64,000 nucleotides of DNA from Rhipicephalus microplus (Eukaryota; Arthropoda; Arachnida; Ixodida; Ixodidae), in contig NC_134710.1 of the NCBI RefSeq assembly GCF_043290135.1, forward strand, positions 322,187,017 through 322,251,016, written 5' to 3'. The notes below the pieces were generated by a model. That model searched no databases. It saw only the letters and a list, made by a program, of their open reading frames with translations, and was not told the DNA's origin. The position numbers and the translations under genes are program-made. Below, piece by piece: positions 11,445-19,879 of this stretch (position 1 is the stretch's first letter; each line of letters begins with the position of its first letter).

Positions 11445-13501
11445 CTCACTGAATCAACACTGGTGACTCTGCGCCCATTCACCGTCGGCCGTACCGCGTG
11501 TCAGCGTCCGAGCGAGGAGTGATTCAGAAAGAAGTGGCCAAAATGCTTACGAAAAACGTAATCGAACCATCAACGAGCCCTTGGGCATCTCCCGTGATAT
11601 TAGTAAAAAAATAAAGACGGCTCATGGCGTTTCTGCGTTGATTATCGCCACCTCAACAAAATTACCAAAAAAGACGTGTACTCTTACCACGCGTTGACGA
11701 TGCCCTTGATTGCCTCCATGGCGCCACCTTCTTTTCATCTCTCGACCTCCTATCTGGCTACTGGCAAATTGCTGCAGATGACATGGACCGAGAAAAAACC
11801 GCCTTCGTTACCACTAACGGCCATTACCAATTCAAGGTCATGCCATTCGGGCTCTGCAACGCTCCAGTGACCTTCGAGAGAATGATGGACCCGCTCCTAC
11901 AAGGATTTAAATGGTCGACATGTTTGTGTTACCTGGACGACGTGATCATTTTCTCACCTACCTTTGCAACCCACCTTGAACGCCTTTCGACCATTCTATT
12001 CATAAATCGACGGGCCGGCCTGCAGCTCAATTCCTCCAAGTGCCACTTCGGTCTTCGTGAGATTACCGTATTGGGTCACCTTGTTGACGCTGCCGGCGTA
12101 CGGCCAGACCTGGCGAAAGTACGCGCTGTAACAAACTTCCCAGTCCCACACTCTGTCCATGATGTTCGCAGTTTTGTGGGCCTCTGCTCCTACTTTCGCC
12201 GGTTCCTGAAAAACTTTGCAGCACTCTCACGGCCACTCACCGACCTTCTCAGACAAGACGTCCCATCTTCTTGGGGCCCTCTTCAAGCTGACGCCTTCTC
12301 TCAGCTATTCACCGCTCTAACGTCACCTCCTATTCTTGCACATTTCGACCCTGACGCTCCTACAGAAGTGCGAACAGACGCGAGTGGTCACGGAATTGGT
12401 GCAGTTTTGGCGCAAATTCAGCGGGGCAACGACCGTGTAATCGCGTGCGCAAGCCGTCTGCTTTCTAAGTCTGAACGCCATTATTATAGAACAGAACGAG
12501 AATGTCTCGCTCTTGTTTGGATGGTTTCGAAATTCCGTCCTTACTTGTATGGCCGCCCTTTCCGTGTCATCACAGATCATCACGCGCTGTGTTGGCTCTC
12601 TTCTCTGAAGGACCCCACTGGACGACTTGGTCGTTGGGCATTACGCCTACAGGAGTATTCCTACTCGATTGCTTATAAGTCTGGACGTCTCCATCTGGAT
12701 GCCGATTGCTTATCCCGCTACCCTTTTGTTCAGCCTGACGAACCAGACATCGAGCCTAGCCTCAGCGTCATGTCAATGTCCCAGTTTCTTCAGATTGGTG
12801 ATGAACAACGTCGTGATGCTTCTCTGCGACAACTTATTGACCGTCCCGAATGTGCTCCGAACGACACGTCACTTCGTATGTACGTCCTCCTGAATAGCAC
12901 GCTGTACCGTCGTAGCCTCCAGCCAGATGGCTCTGAGCTCCTTCTTGTCGTGCCGAAAAATTTGCGTTCAACCGTGCTGCACGAGCTTCACGATGAACCA
13001 ACTGCTGGTCATCTGGGTGTATCTCGGACGTACGACCGCTTGCGTCGCCGCTTCTTTTGGCGCGGTCTCGCCTGGTCCGTTCGCCGTTACGTGTCCTCCT
13101 GCGATAAATGCCAACGTAGGAAGCGACCTTCTGCGCCCCCGGCTGGACTTCTTCAACCGATCTCCATCCAAACCGAACCTTTCTTCCGTGTTGGTATATA
13201 TCTTCTCGGTCCTTTTCCCGAGTCGAAATCGGGCAACAAGTGTGTCGCCGTTGCTATAGACTACGTGACTAAGTATGCCATCACTCGAGTGCTCCCCACC
13301 AGCACCGCTACTGACGTTGCGGACTTTTTGCTCCACGACGTCACCCTACACCATGGCGCTCCTCGCCAATTACTCACGGATCGTGGCCGCGCATTTTTGT
13401 CCCATGTGATCGACGATCTTCTGCGCTCTTCCTCGACGCACCAAAAGCTGACCACTTCCTACCATCCCCAAACAAATGGCCTTACTGAAGGGCTAAATTG
13501 A
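11445..13501 (+). pseudogene. Gypsy pol: RT, RNase H, integrase
   Basis: The N-terminal RT part (11,445-11,782) is broken by stops and frameshifts around 11,610-11,700. From 11,783 a 572-codon frame is open. It holds FGLCNAPVTFERMM, the RT catalytic box CYLDDVIIF (near residues 50-58), the RNase H start (RTDASGHGIGAVLAQ), TDHHALCWL, the integrase zinc finger (H-x4-H at HDEPTAGH, C-x2-C at CDKC) and the core (LTDRGRAF, HPQTNGLTE). The first core aspartate, expected in a D-x-LGPFP context, is Tyr (GIYLLGPFP). The frame ends at a TGA (13,499-13,501) before the conserved end of the core. Confidence 0.88.
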
Positions 13502-14046
13502 ACCCTTACGGACATGCTCGCGATGTATGTGTCCTCCGACCACCATGACTGGGACCTGGCGCTACCTCACGTGACCTTCGCGTACAATTCTTCGCACCAC
13601 GACACTACTGGTTATTCACCCTTTTATTTGCTTATTGGCCGTGATCCGAAGTTACCAGTCGACACCCTACTTCCAATCACTACAACGCCGTCAACCGAAT
13701 ATGCACGCGACGCTATTGCTTGTGCCGACCACGCACGTCAGATCGCCCGCTCTAGACTTTCGGCTTCGCAAGCCACCCAGAAAGCCATCTACGACAGCCG
13801 GCATGCTGACGTTCACTTCTCACCGGGTTCTCTTGTTCTCCTGTGGTGCCCAGTTTGTCGAGTTGGCTTATCAGAGAAGTTGTCTCGCTACATGGGTCCT
13901 TACCGTATCATCCGCCAGGTAACCGACGTCACCTAGAGATCATTCCTGCATCTGAGACCACAAGCCTGCCTGCAACCACACCCAGTGATGTTGTGCACGT
14001 CAGCAGGCTAAAACCTTACCACCTGCCTACTGAAGACCGTAGCTAA
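13502..14046 (+). pseudogene. Gypsy integrase C-terminal part
   Basis: It continues the integrase in the same frame after the TGA: DWDLALPHVTFAYNSS and TGYSPFYLLIGRDPK are typical of Ty3/Gypsy integrases. Next come the GPY/F-type module (LSRYMGPYRIIRQVTD) and a frameshift near 13,930. The last part reads VVHVSRLKPYHLPTEDRS and stops at 14,046. The stop at 13,501 sits where an Arg codon would be expected, consistent with CGA to TGA decay at a CpG. Confidence 0.85.
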
Positions 14047-14074
14047 TGTGCACCGAGACGGCGCTTTTACCGCC

Positions 14075-14090
14075 GGGGGGGGGGGGGTAA
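14075..14090 (+). other. Polypurine tract of the Gypsy element
   Basis: A run of 13 G followed by TAA lies directly before the 3' LTR start (TGCTAC at 14,091). This is the position where plus-strand priming occurs in LTR retrotransposons. Confidence 0.7.
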
Positions 14091-14164
14091 TGCTACGTAG
14101 CTGACGTATCATCGGTCAGAGGACGACAACGAGGAAGTGGTCTGTCGGTTGTGCGTGCTGTCTT
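14091..14164 (+). repeat. Gypsy 3' LTR, first 74 bp
   Basis: It matches 5' LTR positions 1-74 with four differences and ends at GTCTT, where the LINE begins. GTCTT is repeated at 18,621-18,625 on the far side of the LINE and is the LINE target duplication. Confidence 0.9.
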
Positions 14165-14579
14165 TATTTATTTATTTATTTATTTATTTATACAAGTACC
14201 TCACGGGTTCCACGAGGGAACATTGCGTGAGGGGGGGGTACATTTTGATTTTCAAAGAGCGATGAAAATATATACATATGCAAAAGTCTGGCTGCGTAAA
14301 AATAGAAAAGAACGAAAGAAGCAGCAAACAATAACATTATATAATTCGGAACGATAATACGCAAGTATACAATACAAAATTGTGAAATATTTTTCTATAA
14401 AAGCCAAAAAGCACTTGGCTGCGCAAAAAAGATACAGATGAGAGAAATAGCAAACAATAACGTTATACAATTCCAAACGATACAACATAACTATATAATA
14501 CAAGAAGCGTTACAGTGTTAGAGGCGACCGCGTTAAGAATCAGAAACTAGCAGGAGTACAATAGGTAAGGCGCACACAA

Positions 14580-17423
14580 CTAGAGTTCAAGAGGCAGTTT
14601 TTCAAGCAAGCCTCTAAAGATCTCGGTTTCTTTCACGTTTGCTATATTTTCAGGAAGATTGTTCCAGAGTACAATGGCACGTGGTAATGAAGATGAATTA
14701 TAGGCGTTAGTGTGCCCGTATAGACGCTGAAAACTGAGGTTATGCTGCAAACGACGGGAATATCGATGAGGTTTGAGAAGTGGCAAGAAAAAACTGTGCT
14801 TGCTGTTGATGATTCTGTGCAACAGACATAAAAGAGAAATGTTTCTGCGGGAGGCGAGAGAGGAAAGAGAGAGCGACTGCTTGATTTTAGTTACACTAGA
14901 ATGCCTGCTGTAGTTACCGGTGATAAAGCGAGCAGCGCGGTTTTGAACCGATTCCAGGCTTCGGGATAGATAATCTTGGTCAGGTGACCATATAGAAGAA
15001 GCGTATTCGAGTTTAGGGCGCACGAGTGTTTGGTAAGCGAGCTTGCGTGTGGTAGGAGGTGCATCACGAAGGTTGCGTTTTAGGTAACCAAGCGTTCGTG
15101 ACGCGTCAGCAGTAATCTTGTTGATATGACTAGCCCAAGAAAGGTTCGATGCCAGATGGATGCCTAGATACTTATAAGATGAAGTAGGTCTTAGAGGGCT
15201 ACCATCAAGGAAATACTGAAATGTTGAGAGTGAGCGCTTTCGAGTGAAGGTCATTTGATTGCACTTATCAACGTTTAATGACATTTGCCAATCTGAGCAC
15301 CATGTGGTTACACGATCAAGGTCTTGCTGCAGAGCTGTATGATCTGATGGTGAAGTGATTTTGCGATAGATTATGCAGTCGTCCGCGAAGAGGCGAATTG
15401 ATGACGTGATTTCTGAGGGAAGATCATTGATAAAAATTAAAAATAACAAAGGGCCAATAACGCTCCCCTGAGGGACACCAGATGTCACCTCCGAGAGAGG
15501 GGAAGACATGTTATCAATTACAGTACACTGTTTGCGAAAACACAGGAAGTTCCTAATCCAAGAGACTGTAAGTGAATCTAAGTTCAGAGATGATACTTTA
15601 GCTATTAAACGACAATGCGCAACGCGGTCAAATGCCTTAGAAAAGTCGATGAATATGCTGTCTGTTGGTAAATTTTCATCCATATTGTTAAAGATCTCAT
15701 GCGTGAATTCGATAAGCTGTGTATCACAGGAAAGTCCTTTGCGGAAGCCGTGCTGATTTTTAAAAAAGTATTGGTTTTGTTCTAAGTGTGATGCAACATG
15801 TGAAGAAATAATGTGCTCAAGTAGCTTACATGGGATGCTCGTTAAGGATATGGGACGATAATTACTGGGCAGGCATTTGTCCCCGGATTTGAAGACCGGA
15901 ATGACCTTAGCGATTTTCCAGTCATATGGAATCTCGCCAGTTTGTAACGATTGCTGAAAGATGTGACCGAGAATGGTACTAGACGGAACAACGGTATGCT
16001 TTAAGATTTTAGAGTTTATGCCGTCGACACCTGAACATGTGGACGTCTTGAGATTTGTAATTAGGGAAGAGATACCTGCAGGATTAATCTCTATAGGATC
16101 CATAAAACGATACTGAAATGTAGGTGGCAGAGGCATGTTAGTGTAATTTTCTTTCGTAAAAACTGAAGTGAAGTAATTATTAAACACCACTGGGCAAGAT
16201 TCAGGAGAGACCGTAACACCGGCACTGTTCAAAATCGTGATACGAGTGTTAGAGCGTGTGGGGGCGATTGATTTCCAGAATTTCTTAGGGTCGTTTTTTA
16301 AAAGTGACTGTAGGTCATGTGAAAAGAACTTGTGTTTCGCCTGACGCACAGCATGACAATAAACCTTATCAGAATCACGATGCTTCGCCCATGCTACCGA
16401 AGATTGCAATAACTTTGCCTTACTGAAAAGACGCTTCTTTTTATTTCGAAGGGTGCGAAGTGTACGGGTAAACCATGGTTTAGATGTATTTACGCGAATT
16501 GTCAAGCGAGGGATATGTTCATGCACCAGGCTCAACAATTTTTCTTTATAAAGGCACCAATTTTCGTTGACTGAGCGGTTGAAGAAAGAGGCCATAAATG
16601 AGTGAGAGAAGTCAACTAAACTCTGATTTATGGATTGATAATCACCTCTTTTATAATCAAGTATTGGCCTTGGAGAGACATAAGGCTTGGATGCAGGTAA
16701 GCTAATAGATACCTGAATGAGACGGTGGTCACTGAGACCATCTAGATATAAGGTTGATGTAGCTTTTTCAGGAGCTGACGATAGAAGCAGGTCAAGAATG
16801 TTGTGTTGGCGCGTGGGTTGGTCAATTAATTGAACAAAAGAGAAGTCAAGGGTTAGATCGAGGAACTCTCTGGAATTGCGTGAGAGGGAAGTTAGATTGG
16901 ACCAGTCAATTTCAGGGTAGTTGAAATCGCCCAAGAGGAAAACGTCAGCTTTAGGAAACTTAGAGCGCAAATTTGTCAAGTTGTCGTGCAAATCTGTAAC
17001 AAAACTTTCCGAGCAATCTGGCGGCCTGTAACATACTCCGAAAATTGTTTTGGATGCATGTGATGAGGAGCACACCCAAACAATTTCCAACCGTGACGGA
17101 ATGTCAATCACAAAAGATGTGATATGACTTTTTATGGCAATAAGTACCCCCCCACCAGCTCTACCTATCCTATCTTTTCTGAAAATATGGAAATCAGATG
17201 AGTCAAGCAAAACTTCACTATCTGAGATATTAGGGTTTAGCCAAGTTTCCGTAAGCAGCAAGATATCGCAGTTGCTGTTTTCAAGATAAGAGCACAACTC
17301 AGTACGCTTTGAAATAATACTGCGTATGTTGGTGTATGATAAAGTGAAGTTCTTGTACGGAATGGGATCAGCATGTGGCAGGAAATTGTTTGCAAGTGTG
17401 TGCGTAGCCGACCTACGCGCGAG
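14580..17423 (-). CDS. LINE ORF2: APE endonuclease and reverse transcriptase
   Basis: The frame is open for 947 codons after the ORF1 stop. Residue numbers here count from the TTG at 17,297. Endonuclease motifs: LTETWL 15-20, RAGGGV 46-51, GVCYRPPD 87-94, LLGDFNYPEIDW 121-132, LSDHRL 188-193. RT motifs: NYRPISLT 479-486, QHGFRKG 515-521, FIDFSKAFD 549-557, SGVPQGSVIGP 606-616, and the catalytic FADD 637-640. The C-terminal part ends PLEL before TAG at 14,580. No in-frame ATG occurs between the ORF1 stop and about residue 235, beyond the endonuclease. Normal AUG initiation therefore cannot make a complete ORF2; readthrough of the UAG, a non-AUG start or reinitiation is implied. It should nick target DNA and prime reverse transcription in the nucleus. 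Confidence 0.93.
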   Translation of the reverse strand, partial: LARRSATHTLANNFLPHADPIPYKNFTLSYTNIRSIISKRTELCSYLENSNCDILLLTETWLNPNISDSEVLLDSSDFHIFRKDRIGRAGGGVLIAIKSHITSFVIDIPSRLEIVWVCSSSHASKTIFGVCYRPPDCSESFVTDLHDNLTNLRSKFPKADVFLLGDFNYPEIDWSNLTSLSRNSREFLDLTLDFSFVQLIDQPTRQHNILDLLLSSAPEKATSTLYLDGLSDHRLIQVSISLPASKPYVSPRPILDYKRGDYQSINQSLVDFSHSFMASFFNRSVNENWCLYKEKLLSLVHEHIPRLTIRVNTSKPWFTRTLRTLRNKKKRLFSKAKLLQSSVAWAKHRDSDKVYCHAVRQAKHKFFSHDLQSLLKNDPKKFWKSIAPTRSNTRITILNSAGVTVSPESCPVVFNNYFTSVFTKENYTNMPLPPTFQYRFMDPIEINPAGISSLITNLKTSTCSGVDGINSKILKHTVVPSSTILGHIFQQSLQTGEIPYDWKIAKVIPVFKSGDKCLPSNYRPISLTSIPCKLLEHIISSHVASHLEQNQYFFKNQHGFRKGLSCDTQLIEFTHEIFNNMDENLPTDSIFIDFSKAFDRVAHCRLIAKVSSLNLDSLTVSWIRNFLCFRKQCTVIDNMSSPLSEVTSGVPQGSVIGPLLFLIFINDLPSEITSSIRLFADDCIIYRKITSPSDHTALQQDLDRVTTWCSDWQMSLNVDKCNQMTFTRKRSLSTFQYFLDGSPLRPTSSYKYLGIHLASNLSWASHINKITADASRTLGYLKRNLRDAPPTTRKLAYQTLVRPKLEYASSIWSPDQDYLSRSLESVQNRAARFITGNYSRHSSVTKIKQSLSLSSLASRRNISLLCLLHRIINSKHSFFLPLLKPHRYSRRLQHNLSFQRLYGHTNAYNSSSLPRAIVLWNNLPENIANVKETEIFRGLLEKLPLEL

Positions 17424-18248
17424 CTATTGCGATGCAGGTGTTATTTTGTCATTGATTGCGTCGTACACGTAAGTAACGTTATCGATTCGCAGTTTATCGA
17501 CTGAAAGCTTGAAAGGCACGTTTTTAGCTTTTCCAAATTCTAACAACTTTTTCCTAGCAAACCGTGTTTGCGGAGCAAAATCCTCACGGATGGCAAAGAG
17601 CGTGCCCTTCAGTTTGTGGCCCATTTCCATGATGCTGTGCTTGTCTTTAAAGAAAGCGAACTTTGTGATGATCGGTCTGCACTTATCAGAGTTGTATCTT
17701 CCAAGCCTGTGGGCTCTTTCAACTTGCGAGGATTGAAGTGTTATGCCAAGGTGCTCCGAACATAATTGAATAACTTTCTGTTCGGATGAGAACCAGGACT
17801 CAGACGGTTCGTCAGGTAGGCCAAAGAAAAGCAGGTTAGAACGTCGTAACCTGTTCTCGGCATCTTCACATCGCGATTCAATAGCCTTTATTTTTTCGCA
17901 TATGTTGACGCCGGAAATTTGTGACAAGGAAGTCGATGAACCATCATTTTGCTTTAAAGCCATAACGTCCACCTCCACGGCATGCATCCGGGAGGATATC
18001 TGCTTTAGTTCGTCATCAACAGATGTCTGCCAAAGTTTCAGGGCGCGCAGATCATTCAGTATTTCTTCTTGTCTGGAATCTATCCTCTGGACAGTGGCCA
18101 GGACGGTAGTTAGAACTTCGTTTGTGTTAGGACCGGGATTAGATTCAACGTCACCGGATAGCAATAAAAGCAGGCTATTGGTATACATGCGAAACCAATT
18201 CTTACAGCGTTCAAACATAAGGAACAGTTCACTTGGGCACGACACCAT
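17424..18248 (-). CDS. LINE ORF1: 2A leader, coiled coil, L1-type RNA-binding domain
   Basis: I place the start at the ATG at 18,248 (MVSCPSELFLMFERC), giving 274 residues. Residues 1-30 form a hydrophobic leader ending in LLLLL. Residues 31-40 are SGDVESNPGP, a 2A ribosome-skipping motif. A helical, probably coiled-coil region covers about 45-115 (IDSRQEEILNDLRALKLWQ and onwards). From about 130 the protein resembles the RNA-binding domain of L1-type ORF1 (RLRRSNLLFFGLPDE, HRLGRYNSDKCRPII, IREDFAPQTRFARKK). The frame is open upstream to 18,704, but that stretch crosses the 48-bp repeat and the antisense Gypsy LTR, so it is unlikely to be the native start. The stop is UAG in the context CAA UAG CUC. 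Confidence 0.88.
   Translation of the reverse strand: MVSCPSELFLMFERCKNWFRMYTNSLLLLLSGDVESNPGPNTNEVLTTVLATVQRIDSRQEEILNDLRALKLWQTSVDDELKQISSRMHAVEVDVMALKQNDGSSTSLSQISGVNICEKIKAIESRCEDAENRLRRSNLLFFGLPDEPSESWFSSEQKVIQLCSEHLGITLQSSQVERAHRLGRYNSDKCRPIITKFAFFKDKHSIMEMGHKLKGTLFAIREDFAPQTRFARKKLLEFGKAKNVPFKLSVDKLRIDNVTYVYDAINDKITPASQ
18129..18158 (-). other. 2A ribosome-skipping motif in LINE ORF1
   Basis: It encodes SGDVESNPGP, matching the D-V/I-E-x-N-P-G-P consensus. Known 2A peptides release the upstream peptide between the final Gly and Pro while translation continues. Here the released product would be a leader of about 39 residues. 2A-like motifs are established in picornaviruses, trypanosome LINEs and some animal CR1-type LINEs. 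Activity here is inferred from sequence only. Confidence 0.85.
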
Positions 18249-18301
18249 AAGAAAGCAACGATTGCTGCTGCGGGGACAGCAAGAGCGGTCTAAATAACTA
18301 A

Positions 18302-18620
18302 CCTGTAAGAGCAGACAGGGTAAGCGCTCCATTCCGGAACCGGTGTCGTGCCCCAAGCAAGCCTCTTCGGGAAAATGCTTATATGCGGTGCCTCCCCCGA
18401 AGATAGTGGCGTTGATTATCGTAGTCGATGACCATGGTTGCTGGTGTAGGAACTGATGATTATCCACTCCTGGCGGTATCGTCGAATGCACTGGTATTTC
18501 CACGGAGCATGAAGTGACGCCGCACAGAAAGGCGGCATCAGGCAGCACGTCTGGAGTAGAAATCAGCAGGAAAGCCTGTAAGAGCAGACAGGGTAAGCGC
18601 TCCATTCCGGAACCGGTGTC
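18302..18620 (-). promoter_or_regulatory. LINE 5' leader with duplicated 48-bp block
   Basis: A block of about 48 bp (starting GACACCGGTTCCGGAATGG on the minus strand) occurs at the extreme 5' end (18,572-18,619) and again at 18,302-18,349, 270 bp apart. The sequence between is not duplicated. The block ends in a pyrimidine-rich CTCTTACAGG; the inner copy continues as CAGGTTAGTTA, which resembles a splice donor. Internal promoters lie in the 5' leaders of this class of LINE, so a promoter role is plausible but unproven. Confidence 0.45.
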
Positions 18621-18703
18621 GTCTTCCATCTTAGTCGACGCCATACGCATCATTTTGCATATAGATTTTAAATAGACACGCCTCGTGTCATTTTTATGTA
18701 ACA
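18621..18703 (+). repeat. Gypsy 3' LTR, remaining part, with LINE target duplication
   Basis: Positions 18,621-18,625 repeat GTCTT. Positions 18,626-18,703 match 5' LTR positions 75-152 with three differences and end in GTAACA. The two parts add to exactly 152 bp, the length of the 5' LTR. Confidence 0.9.
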
Positions 18704-18793
18704 ATATTATTCCATGCCAATTTTGGTATCGGTACCATTATTGAAATTGAAAGTCGTAAGCGGCTGGCTGGCTGGCTAAAATTGGTATGAAAT
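18704..18793 (+). repeat. Dispersed repeat D, right half, up to the SINE
   Basis: CCATGCCAATTTTGGTATCGG and ACCATTATTGAAA match the 44-kb copy (about 44,128-44,165), and GTCGTAAGCGGCTGGCTGG matches GTCGTAGGCGGCTAGGTAG there. It is separated from its left half by the Gypsy element and from its far part (19,040-19,200) by a SINE. Confidence 0.7.
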
Positions 18794-19039
18794 GCCCCAC
18801 CGCGGTGATCTAGTGGCTAAGGTACTCGACTGCTGACCCGCAGGTCGCGGGATCGAATCCCGCCTGCGTCGGCCGCATTTCCAATGAAGGCGGAATTGTT
18901 GTAGGCCCGTGTGCTTAGATTTGGGTGCACGTTAAAGAACGCCAGATGGTCGGAATTTTCGGAGCCCTCCGCTATGGCGTCTTTCGTAATCTTATGGTGG
19001 TTTTGGGACGTTAAACCTCACATATCAATTATCAATCAA
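18794..19039 (+). mobile_element. Ruka-like SINE, full-length
   Basis: The tRNA-derived head has an A box (TCTAGTGGCTAAGG) and a B box (GGGATCGAATCCC) about 40 bp apart. The body holds GCATTTCCAATGAAGGCGG, GCCCGTGTGCTTAGATTTGG, TGCACGTTAAAGAACGCCAG, GGTGGTTTTGGGACGTTAAA and a CAATTATCAATCAA tail. The head could still recruit RNA polymerase III. It differs from the 33-kb copy at scattered sites. I find no clear target duplication. It is nested in repeat D. Confidence 0.9.
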
Positions 19040-19124
19040 GATGATCAATCGAAAATAGGCATGGAATAATATATAATGGTATCATGGGCATGAGTGACCA
19101 GTCATAACACAATAATATGATATA

Positions 19125-19200
19125 GATAGATAGATAGATAGGCTCAATATTGCCAAAATTCGTTAACAAATGCTTCGCATTTAAAAAATTGGCCCCGTAT
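19125..19200 (+). repeat. Short (GATA)n and the GCTTCGCATTT junction
   Basis: A short (GATA)n run is followed by GGCTCAATATTGCCAAAATTCG and ATGCTTCGCATTT. The reverse complement of the same junction (AAATGCGAAGCATTTATTAGCG, ACCTTGAGC, then (TATC)n) is at 28,911-28,960. The microsatellite therefore belongs to a dispersed repeat rather than arising alone. Confidence 0.65.
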
Positions 19201-19219
19201 CTACATGTTAACCTGCAAA

Positions 19220-19873
19220 TGTCGTCAAAAGACGATAGTCGTTTGTCTGAAAAGAGTGAACAAAACGTTTATTTTGTGTTCTGCACAAGAAAATTGGTGA
19301 ATGGTATTCTGGAGGCACTGCTTTAGAGTGCCTCGAGCGTGCAGCGGAGGCGAACGAGCGCCTCAAGTCACGTCACACGTAAGACATGAGTACTATCTAG
19401 CAGTTATCTTGGAAAACAAAGCGCGTGACTCTGAGACGGGCGTGTGCGCCCGTCTCCGATGTGATAAGGTGTAAAACCCAAGGCGACGAGTTGGTGCCAC
19501 CACCGTGTCGTCTTAAGCGTTGCAAACACTTGCCTTTTGTGCAAGCCGCGTTGCATAATCAGTGCAGCGTGATGAAGGCTACGGTCATTAACATTGCTTA
19601 TGTATGCCTTGTCTATAGGAAAAGATATGCATACAAAACATTGACGTGTTGTTACGGTGCCTCAGATATGCGCAATAATTACTTTTTAATTGACAATCGC
19701 ACAAGTATGAACGCTGCACCTTCAGCAATATTGGTTGGCGCTGCGGATGGGGTCGGCCGTTTGGAATATCGGCTGGTCACTCTGGTGCTTCTTAGGGTGC
19801 CGTTAAGCGAGACAAACAGACGGATCAAATTCTTTGCGTCGAAAGTCCCCAAGAAAGGCTATCGTCTTTAGAA
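19220..19873 (+). repeat. Dispersed repeat B, copy 1
   Basis: About 650 bp aligns over its whole length with 29,935-30,556. Shared blocks include GCAAATGTCGTC, AACGTTTATTTT, GCAGTTATCTT, GATAAGGTGTA, TTATGTATGCCTT, TTTTTAATTGACAATCGCACAA, ATATTGGT-GGCGCTGCG and GACTATCGTCTTTA or GGCTATCGTCTTTA at the end. No frame stays open in both copies and no domain is seen, so it is non-coding or long decayed. The class is unknown to me. Confidence 0.8.
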
Positions 19874-19879
19874 AACACA

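Larger units (their letters stand above)
14165..18620 (-). mobile_element. CR1-like LINE, apparently intact, inside the Gypsy 3' LTR
   Basis: A non-LTR retrotransposon of 4456 bp lies on the minus strand. From its 5' end (18,620) it has a leader with a duplicated 48-bp block, ORF1 with a 2A motif, one UAG, ORF2 with an APE-type endonuclease and reverse transcriptase, a 410-bp 3' UTR and a (TAAA)n tail (TTTATTTA on the plus strand, 14,165-14,193). A 5-bp duplication, GTCTT, flanks it. Apart from the UAG between the ORFs I see no stop or frameshift. It therefore looks young and could be mobile. RT motifs suit the CR1/L2/Jockey group; the exact clade needs a tree. There is no RNase H domain. Confidence 0.9.
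9079..18703 (+). mobile_element. Ty3/Gypsy LTR retrotransposon, inactive, interrupted by a LINE
   Basis: The element has a 152-bp 5' LTR (TGCTAC...GTAACA), gag, protease, reverse transcriptase, RNase H and integrase in that order, a purine tract of 13 G at 14,075-14,087 and a 3' LTR. The 3' LTR is split by a minus-strand LINE at 14,165-18,620. Without the LINE the element is about 5.16 kb. It is flanked by a 4-bp duplication, ATAT (9075-9078 and 18,704-18,707). By eye the LTRs differ at 7 of 152 positions. Frameshifts, stops and lost catalytic residues throughout show it is dead. The RT-RNase H-integrase order places it in Ty3/Gypsy rather than Copia. Confidence 0.92.

Noticed and set aside
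12968..13336. Minus-strand ORF within the Gypsy pol
   Set aside because: Antisense of integrase; shadow frame.
15508..15756. Plus-strand ORF inside the LINE
   Set aside because: It is antisense to the RT domain and has no domain of its own.
18249..18704. Native ORF1 start at the far upstream end of the open frame
   Set aside because: The first part is antisense Gypsy LTR and flanking repeat, which was not part of the LINE before insertion.
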